A DNA stretch of 5,206 nt from Gammaproteobacteria bacterium (GCA_018676275.1 JABHFC010000157.1:1-5206), one strand, 5' to 3'; shown: positions 1-4,896, numbered from the stretch's first letter. Notes: a model not told the origin generated them from the sequence alone. A program made the numbers and translations.

Positions 1-446
1 ATGGGGTTTTGCGTTGCCATTACCAGGAATAATTGTGGTAAAGGATAGGTTTCGCGACCTACAGTAATTTGACGTTCCGCCATCGCTTCCAATAAGGCCG
101 ATTGAACTTTCGCCGGTGCCCGATTGATTTCATCAGCCAGAACAAGATTATGAAACAAAGGTCCCTGCTGAAATACAAATGAACCATCCTGCGGACGATA
201 GATTTCAGTGCCGGTCAGGTCTGCTGGTAGCAGATCAGGTGTGAATTGCACCCTGTGAAAATTACAGTCGACACCCTCTCCCAGTACCTTGATGGCGCGC
301 GTTTTGGCCAGTCCAGGCGCCCCTTCCACCAGCAAATGACCGTCTGCGAGTAAGGCTATCAGAAGTCTGTTAACCAGAACTTCCTGACCAATTATGTGTT
401 CACTTATATATGCTTTTAATTGTTGTATATCTGTTTTGGCAGACAT
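1..446 (-). CDS. MoxR-family AAA+ ATPase, N-terminal part (runs off left edge)
   Basis: The first 148 codons of a MoxR-type AAA+ ATPase are present; the 3' end lies beyond position 1. Seen in the sequence: a Walker A motif GAPGLAKT at residues 42-49, the family stretch QFTPDLLPADLTG at 67-79, a Walker B/MoxR signature LVLADEINRAP at 101-111 followed by KVQSALLEAMAE, and a sensor-1 type ATQNP at 144-148. MoxR ATPases are cytoplasmic chaperone-like ATPases, usually encoded next to von Willebrand factor A and DUF58 genes whose products they are thought to help mature; those neighbours would lie left of the window. The ATG at 446 is supported by GGAAGG six to eleven bases upstream. It is divergent from the 626 gene across 179 bp. 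The family call is secure, the specific client unknown. Confidence 0.95.
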   Translation of the reverse strand, partial: MSAKTDIQQLKAYISEHIIGQEVLVNRLLIALLADGHLLVEGAPGLAKTRAIKVLGEGVDCNFHRVQFTPDLLPADLTGTEIYRPQDGSFVFQQGPLFHNLVLADEINRAPAKVQSALLEAMAERQITVGRETYPLPQLFLVMATQNP

Positions 447-451
447 GTTCA

Positions 452-457
452 CCTTCC
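452..457 (-). promoter_or_regulatory. Ribosome binding site of the MoxR-like gene
   Basis: On the minus strand GGAAGG lies five bases before the ATG at 446 and fixes that start. I found no convincing -35/-10 pair for this gene in 458-625. An AT-rich inverted repeat (AATTT-N4-AAATT) lies upstream at about 490-503, but its role is unknown. Confidence 0.7.
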
Positions 458-582
458 AGGTTAAAAGATTGCAATTTATTGACTAGCTAAATTTGTTTAA
501 ATTCATTTTTTTCAAGGGAAATCAGCCTGCAATTAACAAATAGCAGCCACCCCGCATAAAGCCCGCTATTGTACGGTTTAAC

Positions 583-591
583 TGCTAAAAT
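583..591 (+). promoter_or_regulatory. Possible extended -10 element for the 626-2927 cluster
   Basis: TGCTAAAAT matches the extended -10 pattern TGnTATAAT with one mismatch and would start transcription near 598, about 28 bases before the first gene of the cluster. No good -35 hexamer is visible at the expected distance, which is tolerable for an extended -10 promoter. This is a pattern match only. Confidence 0.3.
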
Positions 592-625
592 AAAAAACCC
601 GATTCAGGCATAATGGTGAAAATAG

Positions 626-1000
626 ATGCGCTGGAAACCGAAGATGACACCCACTACCCTTACCACCATCCTCAACTCCGCTCCCATGGTAATCCAGGGG
701 GCAAGCAAACTCATTAATCTCATCAAAGAACAGGGAAACAACAAGCCAGACGAGCAAGCAGATAATTTACTGACGGTGGAAAGCCTGAAGGCGGACATTG
801 AACGACTGGAATTACGACTAGCCGCTACAGATGAGTCCAATATCGAACAGATCAAGCTGATTGAACAGCTTGCCAAGCAAAATGAAGCAATGGCAGCATC
901 TATGAGTAAAGGATTTAGCCGGCTTAACTTAATCTCAATTATTGCAATACTTGCCAGTTTCATCGCCATTGCTGCTCTTGTTCTGGTTATGCTGCAATGA
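626..1000 (+). CDS. Small coiled-coil protein with C-terminal membrane anchor, function unknown
   Basis: A 124-residue protein that I do not recognise as a characterised family. Residues about 45-95 are rich in Leu, Ile, Glu, Lys and Gln in heptad-like spacing and probably form a coiled coil. Residues about 100-123 are a strongly hydrophobic helix ending one residue before the C terminus, with no signal peptide at the front. This suggests a tail-anchored inner-membrane protein with its helical part in the cytoplasm. The ATG at 626 is preceded by GGTGA six bases upstream. An ATG at 644 (residue 7, preceded by GGAAA) is a real alternative and would give the N terminus MTPTTL. Its stop overlaps the next start in an ATGA, so the two are probably translationally coupled. 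It may help assemble or scaffold the other membrane protein of the cluster, but that is inference from position only. Confidence 0.8.
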   Translation: MRWKPKMTPTTLTTILNSAPMVIQGASKLINLIKEQGNNKPDEQADNLLTVESLKADIERLELRLAATDESNIEQIKLIEQLAKQNEAMAASMSKGFSRLNLISIIAILASFIAIAALVLVMLQ

Positions 1001-1308
1001 AAAGAGTCTACAGCTCTGAAAATAGTATGGAAGTAGGGCTAATTAAGGGCATGCTTGAGCAGGACGGTATCATTTGCCTGATGAAAAACCAGATTCTATC
1101 CGGTGCTTTAGGTGAAATCCCTTCACATGAATGTTGGCCGGAACTCTGGATAACAAATGACAATGACTATGAACTTGCCATGAACATTGTCGATGCAGCT
1201 CTGTCCCACACGCCCGATGATATATCTCCATGGCAGTGCTCATGCGGTGAAAAAATTGAAGGCCAGTTCAGTGCCTGCTGGAAATGTGGCAAAGAAAAAA
1301 GCCTGTAA
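997..1308 (+). CDS. DUF2007-family protein with C-terminal zinc knuckle
   Basis: A 103-residue cytoplasmic protein. Residues 1-70 fit the DUF2007 fold, described as a 'putative signal transducing protein': the opening KRVYSSENSMEVGLIKGMLE, the central NQILSGALGEIP, then ECWPELWI and an acidic stretch before the last helix. The tail carries W79-x-C81-x-C83-G and C94-W-K-C97-G, four cysteines placed as a zinc knuckle similar to RanBP2/zinc-ribbon modules often fused to DUF2007. The first pair is CxC rather than the more usual CxxC. The start overlaps the stop of the preceding gene (ATGA), and the next gene follows after nine bases, so it sits in an operon. DUF2007 resembles PII-like small ligand-binding folds, but no ligand is established. 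The domain call is confident, the function unknown. Confidence 0.88.
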   Translation: MKRVYSSENSMEVGLIKGMLEQDGIICLMKNQILSGALGEIPSHECWPELWITNDNDYELAMNIVDAALSHTPDDISPWQCSCGEKIEGQFSACWKCGKEKSL

Positions 1309-1317
1309 GGTAAGCAT

Positions 1318-2082
1318 ATGTACGATATTTGCCCAAAGTGCCAACATCAGCGACGGGCCGATGATCAAACTGACCCCAATACCTGCCCGGCCTGCGGTGT
1401 TATTTTTTCGAAGTGGTTGAAATCACAACTTGGCAGTTCTGTTTCTGAAAAATCTGTCGCTAAACAATCTACAAACAAATTAGCAGGCATACTTCCATTG
1501 CTGGCCAACTGCTTACTGCCGGAAGAAAAAGCTACCAATCCAGTTGTTTTCTGGAGTCGTGTCGCCCTTTATATTGGTCTGTTTATCTGGGGCTGGAATT
1601 TCATTCTGATGGATTTTGTTAATAATCCATGGCAGATAGGCAATTCTTATATGCATAATATCAATCTTGTATTTCATGAAGCAGGGCACGTTTTCTTCCG
1701 ACCCTTCGGTTGGTTCATGATGATATTGGGAGGCAGTCTGTTTCAGATAATCATGCCCCTTATTGTCACCTTTACCTTCCTGATAAAAAATAGTAATGCC
1801 TTTGGTGCATCAGTTGGTCTCTGGTGGACAGGCCAAAGTTTCATTGATTTAACCCCCTACATTGATGATGCGCAAATTCAGCAACTGGTACTTCTGGGTG
1901 GTCATACAGGAGCAGATGCACCAGGAAGTCATGATTGGAATAATATATTGAGCGAATTCGATATGATTGATAGGCACCGTGAAGTTTCTAATTTTGCTCA
2001 TAACTCCGGAATATTGCTTATTCTTCTGGCCTTATTCTGGGGCGGGTTTGTCCTTTACCGGCAATTTAGAACTCTTTCCTGA
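1318..2082 (+). CDS. Membrane protein with N-terminal zinc ribbon and HEAGH (M50-like) metallopeptidase motif
   Basis: A 254-residue protein. The N terminus has a cytoplasmic-type zinc ribbon, C5-P-K-C8 and C23-P-A-C26-G. A polar linker (about 35-70) leads to hydrophobic segments at about 76-98, 132-156 and 229-247, with a further weaker one near 161-178. H120-E-A-G-H124 is a full HExxH zinc-protease motif beside a membrane segment, as in M50 intramembrane proteases (site-2 protease family). A possible third metal ligand is D206 in HDWNN, or H205; H196 also lies close by. The usual M50 NxxPxxxLDG motif is not obvious. It might therefore be a divergent protease or a pseudo-enzyme with a structural zinc site. 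Translation is supported by AAGG eight bases or so before the ATG. It sits between the DUF2007 and sirtuin genes. A role in regulated cleavage of a membrane protein is inference. Confidence 0.85.
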   Translation: MYDICPKCQHQRRADDQTDPNTCPACGVIFSKWLKSQLGSSVSEKSVAKQSTNKLAGILPLLANCLLPEEKATNPVVFWSRVALYIGLFIWGWNFILMDFVNNPWQIGNSYMHNINLVFHEAGHVFFRPFGWFMMILGGSLFQIIMPLIVTFTFLIKNSNAFGASVGLWWTGQSFIDLTPYIDDAQIQQLVLLGGHTGADAPGSHDWNNILSEFDMIDRHREVSNFAHNSGILLILLALFWGGFVLYRQFRTLS

Positions 2083-2099
2083 AATGTAATTTTTTTCTG

Positions 2100-2927
2100 A
2101 TGGCTTCTTTTAGTTTTAACTCCCATATAACTGATATCCTGAAACAGCCTGATTCAAAGATCACAATTTTAACTGGCGCTGGTATTTCTGCAGAAAGTGG
2201 TATCCCGACTTTCCGGGGACCGGAGGGTTACTGGACCCTTGGGTCGAAAGTCTATATGCCGGAAGAACTTGCAACTCTCGCCATGTTCAATCAGCACCCT
2301 CAGGAAGTTTGGGAATGGTATTTATATCGTCTGGGTGTATGTTTACATGCCCGGCCCAATAAGGGTCATCAAGCGCTGGCTGAAATGGAAACACTTCTCA
2401 AAGATCGATTTACGCTTATCACCCAGAACATTGACAATTTACACATCCGTGCAGGCAACTCTTTGCAAAGGACCTTTCAGATACACGGCAACATAAATTT
2501 CACGCGATGTAGTAAAGAGTGCTGTCCAGAATTATTTATGCTGGAAGAAACATTGAAGAGCAAGCGAAAAAACCCAAGCCTATCAAAAACGGAACTGGAT
2601 TTATTGCGTTGTCAAAATTGTAATAGCTGGCTACGTCCACACGTATTATGGTTTGATGAATATTACGATGAAGAACATTTTAGATTTGAAAGTTCATTAA
2701 ACATTGCAGCCAATACGAATCTTCTGATCATCGTTGGCACTTCTGGAGCAACGACATTACCTAATCATGTAACGACCCAGGTACTGGAGAAGAATGGTAC
2801 AATCGTTGATATCAATCCGGAGAAAAACATATTTAGTGACATGGCGAAATCAAGCCTCGGAGGTATGTTTATTCAGGAGTCATCATCTCTTGTTTTACCC
2901 GAATTGCTGAGTTGTTGTCGAGTATAG
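2100..2927 (+). CDS. Sir2-family NAD-dependent protein deacylase (sirtuin)
   Basis: A complete 275-residue sirtuin. Seen: NAD-binding GAGISAESGIPTFRG (26-40), TQNIDNLH (108-115) with the NAD-contacting N110 and D112, catalytic H129 in the IHGN motif, a zinc site from C137 and C141 or C142 with C171-x-x-C174, the RPHVLWFDE motif (179-187), GTS (213-215) and DINPE near the C terminus. Y74-L-Y-R77 aligns with the YxxR pair that in SIRT5 and CobB recognises acidic acyl groups, so removal of succinyl or malonyl as well as acetyl groups from lysines is plausible. Sirtuins consume NAD and release nicotinamide and O-acyl-ADP-ribose. The gene starts 17 bases after the metallopeptidase-like gene. No Shine-Dalgarno is visible in the T-rich stretch before the ATG, so low translation or coupling is likely. 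The family is certain; the acyl preference is inferred. It is not clearly the cobB orthologue. Confidence 0.95.
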   Translation: MASFSFNSHITDILKQPDSKITILTGAGISAESGIPTFRGPEGYWTLGSKVYMPEELATLAMFNQHPQEVWEWYLYRLGVCLHARPNKGHQALAEMETLLKDRFTLITQNIDNLHIRAGNSLQRTFQIHGNINFTRCSKECCPELFMLEETLKSKRKNPSLSKTELDLLRCQNCNSWLRPHVLWFDEYYDEEHFRFESSLNIAANTNLLIIVGTSGATTLPNHVTTQVLEKNGTIVDINPEKNIFSDMAKSSLGGMFIQESSSLVLPELLSCCRV

Positions 2928-2953
2928 AGTGGTGGCAAAGAGAAATATTTATC

Positions 2954-3541
2954 CTAGCTTCTGGTCTTTACGGATCGCCCCAGATAATAAAATTCTTCGT
3001 TAGCACGCATACCAGTCAGGTTTGCCATTCGATTAGATAAAGCGAAGAAAGAAGCAATAGCACCTATATCCCAGATGTCTTCGTCTGTAAAACCATGCTG
3101 TCTGATTTCCTTCATATCAGCATCACCAAGCTCCTCCGCCTGCAGTGATACTTTCACCGCAAAGTCCAACATAGCCTTTTGTCGAGAGCTGATATCAGCA
3201 TTTCTATAGTTTGTTGCTATTTGATCAGACAATAAGGGGTTCTTTTCTCTTATGCGTAGAATCGCACCATGGGCAACGACACAATAGATACATTGATTAA
3301 GGCTTGAAGTCGCTACCACGATCATTTCTCTTTCGCCTTTAGTCAGGCCACTTTCTTTTTCCATTAATGCATCGTGATAGGCAAAAAAAGCCCGGAATTC
3401 ATCAGGGCGATGCGCCAATACCAGAAATACATTAGGTACAAAGCCGGATTTTTCATGCACAGCTATTAATCTATCTTTTATATCATCGGGCAATGCCTCG
3501 ATATCGGGAATTGGAAACCGGCTAATTGACTGCTCTGACAC
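2954..3541 (-). CDS. AhpD-like, peroxidase-related protein (carboxymuconolactone decarboxylase family)
   Basis: A complete 195-residue protein of the 'uncharacterised peroxidase-related' group within the AhpD/carboxymuconolactone decarboxylase fold. The core NQCIYCVVAHG holds the redox pair C84 and C87 with H91. E72 lies twelve residues before the first cysteine, the same spacing as the Glu-Cys-x-x-Cys-His relay of AhpD. The N-terminal half (FPIPDIEALPDDI, GFVPNVF, LAHRPDEF) and the C-terminal helical repeat (FTDEDIWDIGAIASFF) are typical. Such proteins are thought to reduce peroxides or serve as thiol-disulfide partners in the cytoplasm; the substrate is not known. The start is GTG at 3541, supported by AGGGG eight bases upstream. 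It converges on the sirtuin with 26 bases between stops and is divergent from the TetR-family gene, which may sense related stress. Confidence 0.92.
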   Translation of the reverse strand: MSEQSISRFPIPDIEALPDDIKDRLIAVHEKSGFVPNVFLVLAHRPDEFRAFFAYHDALMEKESGLTKGEREMIVVATSSLNQCIYCVVAHGAILRIREKNPLLSDQIATNYRNADISSRQKAMLDFAVKVSLQAEELGDADMKEIRQHGFTDEDIWDIGAIASFFALSNRMANLTGMRANEEFYYLGRSVKTRS

Positions 3542-3630
3542 TTCGATAACCCCTGCTTAAGTGGAAATTCATCTTAGCACGACAGCAGAGTATTCTCTGA
3601 GCGAATCCTCTAAGTTACTGTAATCTAAAT

Positions 3631-3642
3631 ACTATCCATAGT
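3631..3642. repeat. Inverted repeat ACTAT-CC-ATAGT in the divergent promoter region
   Basis: A perfect five-base dyad with a two-base centre, flanked by a wider CTGTAA...TTACAG pair (about 3618-3650). It lies about 90 bases upstream of the AhpD-like gene's start and could be a regulator site for that gene. It does not resemble the TTAGTT-N4-AACTNA sites. No clear promoter for the minus-strand gene was found; TGCTAAGAT read on the minus strand near 3570 is a weak extended -10 candidate. Confidence 0.35.
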
Positions 3643-3661
3643 CTTTACAGCTACTGTACTG

Positions 3662-3701
3662 TTTCAATTGAAAATATTTGCAAGCTAAACTTGCTTTTCA
3701 A
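3662..3701. repeat. Palindrome and bulged hairpin upstream of the TetR promoter
   Basis: TTTCAATTGAAA at 3662-3673 is a perfect 12-bp palindrome. Its right half also begins a second dyad: TTGAAAA (3668-3674) pairs with TTTTCAA (3695-3701), and inside it GCAAG (3680-3684) pairs with CTTGC (3690-3694) around a CTAAA loop, leaving a five-base bulge on one side. The inner dyad overlaps the probable -35 of the tetR promoter, so a protein bound here could affect both divergent genes. No T-tract follows, so it is not a terminator. Confidence 0.45.
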
Positions 3702-3718
3702 AATTTGCCACCTATAAT
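3691..3718 (+). promoter_or_regulatory. Probable sigma-70 promoter of the TetR-family gene
   Basis: A perfect TATAAT -10 box lies at 3713-3718. A poor -35, TTGCTT at 3691-3696, is placed 16 bases upstream. Transcription would start near 3725, giving a leader of about 27 bases before the ATG at 3752. The expected start point falls inside the dyad at 3721-3736, the geometry expected of autorepression. Confidence 0.6.
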
Positions 3719-3720
3719 AC

Positions 3721-3736
3721 TTAGTTATCCAACTAA
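3721..3736. promoter_or_regulatory. Operator-like dyad A (TTAGTT-N4-AACTAA), tetR promoter
   Basis: TTAGTTATCCAACTAA is a perfect six-base inverted repeat around four bases, two bases after the -10 box. Read on the minus strand it matches dyad B (4369-4384) at 13 of 16 positions and dyad C (4503-4518) at 12 of 16. Size and placement suit a TetR-family dimer repressing its own gene. That the adjacent TetR protein binds here is inference. Confidence 0.65.
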
Positions 3737-3751
3737 CTATAGACATAGAAG

Positions 3752-4342
3752 ATGCCTAGAACGAGTGATAAAAGAGAACGTCTGATTGACGCAGCCAATG
3801 TGCTGATACACAAACATGGCTTTCATAAGACCACCCTGGCTGACATAGCCACTGAGTCTGATGTCCCGCTTGGTAATGTTTATTATTATTTTAAAACCAA
3901 GGAAGAAATATGTGATGCAGTTATAGAGGAAAGGAAAAAGGAGTTAACAACAACACTGGATGGTTGTTGTAAATCGAAAGGCCCGAAGAAAGCGCTTCTT
4001 CGCTTGTTGAAATCAATGATTGATGCGAGTGACGAAATTGCAGAGTCAGGATGCCCTCACGGAAGATTATGTAGCGAGTTGAGTAATGAAATTGTTGGAT
4101 TAACAAACTCGGCTGATGATTGTTTAAAGGTATTACTGGAATGGTCGAGAGATCAATTCAAAGCTCTGGGTTATAAAAACGCCAAAGATATGAGTTTTGA
4201 ATTTATCGCTCGAATACAGGGAATCGTACTGGTAGGCAACACCCTGCATGACCAGAAACAGATAAGGGCTCAACTGAAATCACTTTGTGATTGGGTTGAA
4301 GCACTTGAAGAACAAAACAAGGATGACCAGACAGCGGCTTAA
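3752..4342 (+). CDS. TetR/AcrR-family transcriptional regulator
   Basis: A 196-residue regulator. The N terminus (8-53) is a canonical TetR DNA-binding domain: RLIDAANVLIHKHGFHKTTL, then the helix-turn-helix DIATESDVPLGNVYYYFKTKEE, with the usual YYYF before helix 4. The C-terminal ligand domain contains G100-CPHGRLCSEL, a motif type seen in one subgroup of TetR regulators. It has seven cysteines (54, 72, 73, 101, 107, 124, 179), which is many for its size, so thiol-based sensing is possible but unproven. No strong Shine-Dalgarno precedes the ATG, suggesting low expression. It is divergent from the AhpD-like gene. Three matching dyads in its own promoter, just downstream, and before the exported-protein gene suggest it represses itself and that gene. 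The inducer is unknown. Confidence 0.93.
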   Translation: MPRTSDKRERLIDAANVLIHKHGFHKTTLADIATESDVPLGNVYYYFKTKEEICDAVIEERKKELTTTLDGCCKSKGPKKALLRLLKSMIDASDEIAESGCPHGRLCSELSNEIVGLTNSADDCLKVLLEWSRDQFKALGYKNAKDMSFEFIARIQGIVLVGNTLHDQKQIRAQLKSLCDWVEALEEQNKDDQTAA

Positions 4343-4356
4343 AGGACTTTAAAAAA

Positions 4357-4362
4357 TATGAT
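4357..4362 (+). promoter_or_regulatory. Possible -10 box upstream of dyad B
   Basis: TATGAT differs from TATAAT at one position. Transcription would begin near 4369, inside dyad B, repeating the -10/operator layout of the tetR promoter. No recognisable -35 is seen upstream. If real, it would make a transcript with a leader of about 170 bases reading into the exported-protein gene at 4540. Confidence 0.35.
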
Positions 4363-4368
4363 ATCAAT

Positions 4369-4384
4369 TTAGTTAGGTAACTGA
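4369..4384. promoter_or_regulatory. Operator-like dyad B (TTAGTT-N4-AACTGA)
   Basis: TTAGTTAGGTAACTGA shares the invariant TTAGTT, the G two bases on, AACT and the final A with dyads A and C; 13 of 16 bases match each of them. It starts 27 bases after the tetR stop and begins 134 bases before dyad C, so a repressor bound at both could loop the DNA. Binding by the adjacent TetR protein is inference. Confidence 0.55.
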
Positions 4385-4385
4385 C

Positions 4386-4484
4386 ATGAAAAGCTTTACT
4401 GAAATACGTAAATTAAACCGGAGAATTATCGCAACGCAGACTCAAGCATCTGCAATGCATCACATCTGTCGCAAGTTCAGATAA
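4386..4484 (+). CDS. Possible small basic protein, 32 codons
   Basis: An uninterrupted ATG-to-TAA frame of 32 codons starts two bases after dyad B. The product opens MKSFTEIRKLNRRIIATQ and ends HHICRKFR. It is strongly basic, with no signal peptide, membrane segment or recognised motif. A weak AGG lies eight bases before the ATG and overlaps the dyad, so repression would block both transcription and translation. A frame this short can arise by chance; it could instead be a leader peptide or plain 5' UTR of the exported-protein gene. I do not recognise it. Confidence 0.22.
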   Translation: MKSFTEIRKLNRRIIATQTQASAMHHICRKFR

Positions 4485-4502
4485 AAAAATTTGCAAATGT
4501 AG

Positions 4503-4518
4503 TTAGTTAGTAAACTTA
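4503..4518. promoter_or_regulatory. Operator-like dyad C (TTAGTT-N4-AACTTA), exported-protein gene
   Basis: TTAGTTAGTAAACTTA lies 21 bases before the ATG at 4540 and just upstream of its ribosome binding site. It is preceded by an extra TAGT, giving a TAGTTAGTTAG direct repeat that also resembles the minus-strand reading of dyad A (TAGTTAGTT). No convincing -10/-35 pair is visible right here; the site may act as a roadblock for transcripts from the region of dyad B, or cover a weak promoter. Confidence 0.6.
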
Positions 4519-4526
4519 CATAGTAA

Positions 4527-4532
4527 AAGGAG
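4527..4532 (+). promoter_or_regulatory. Strong ribosome binding site of the exported-protein gene
   Basis: AAGGAG seven bases before the ATG at 4540 is the best Shine-Dalgarno in the window and decides the start. It contrasts with the weak sites of the tetR and sirtuin genes, so the exported protein is probably made in quantity when derepressed. Confidence 0.8.
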
Positions 4533-4539
4533 AAAGATA

Positions 4540-4851
4540 ATGAAATATATTAATTTAAATACAAACGTAATCCTGGCATTGGTAACTACTGTGCTCATTG
4601 CTACAGGTACTCCCGCCCAGGCGGAAGAAAACGGATTTACTCTGGAAGACTCGATCCGTAGCCAGATTTTTACAGAGTTAAAGTCCAATGTTGAAAACCT
4701 GTACCAAAGCAATCAATTACTGGTACCGAATATTGATACAGCAAAGGCTTCGAGAATTGCCGGAAATACTTCTAATGGTGGATTTGCTCTTCCAATAAGT
4801 GTGAATAGCAATTCTTTAGAGCCTGACAAAAATGTTGAAAATATTAACTAG
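4540..4851 (+). CDS. Small exported protein of unknown function
   Basis: A 103-residue protein that I do not recognise. Residues 1-28 look like a Sec signal peptide: K2, a hydrophobic core at about 9-22 (VILALVTTVLIA) and a cleavage site after A26-Q27-A28. The mature part would be about 75 residues, acidic, without cysteine. Its first half (TLEDSIRSQIFTELKSNVENLYQSN) is probably helical and amphipathic; the rest is rich in Asn, Ser and Gly and probably disordered. No lipobox cysteine is present, so it should be periplasmic or secreted. It has a strong AAGGAG ribosome site, dyad C just upstream and two terminators behind it, so it is a well-delimited single-gene unit. Shared dyads suggest control by the TetR-family protein encoded 197 bases upstream. 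A role in envelope stress or as a secreted factor is speculation. Confidence 0.82.
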   Translation: MKYINLNTNVILALVTTVLIATGTPAQAEENGFTLEDSIRSQIFTELKSNVENLYQSNQLLVPNIDTAKASRIAGNTSNGGFALPISVNSNSLEPDKNVENIN

Positions 4852-4865
4852 GGTTTGATTGTGTT

Positions 4866-4896
4866 AAGTAGCTTTACCTGGGGTAGAGCTACTTTT
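4866..4896 (+). terminator. Rho-independent terminator of the exported-protein gene
   Basis: AAGTAGCTTTACC (4866-4878) pairs with GGTAGAGCTACTT (4882-4894) around a TGG loop, a 13-bp stem with one G-U pair, ending in TTTT then AT-rich sequence. It begins 14 bases after the stop codon at 4851. The T-tract is short, which may explain the second terminator behind it. Confidence 0.85.

Noticed and set aside
604..969. Minus-strand open frame of 121 codons opposite the first cluster gene
   Set aside because: It is antisense to a gene with coherent coiled-coil and membrane-anchor structure, overlaps it almost fully, and its product is a Ser/Leu/Ile-rich mirror with no motif.
1187..1420. Plus-strand frame overlapping the DUF2007 and metallopeptidase-like genes
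   Set aside because: It lies in another frame across two well-supported genes and shows no domain.
2197..2496. Plus-strand frame inside the sirtuin gene
   Set aside because: An out-of-frame shadow within conserved sirtuin motifs.
2928..2953. Bidirectional terminator between the sirtuin and AhpD-like genes
   Set aside because: The 26 bases hold no hairpin with a T-tract.
3921..4106. Minus-strand frame inside the TetR-family gene
   Set aside because: Antisense shadow without ribosome site or motif.
4503..4712. Minus-strand frame opposite the exported-protein gene
   Set aside because: It covers the operator, ribosome site and signal-peptide region of a better-supported gene, and its hydrophobic tail is just the complement of AT-rich DNA.
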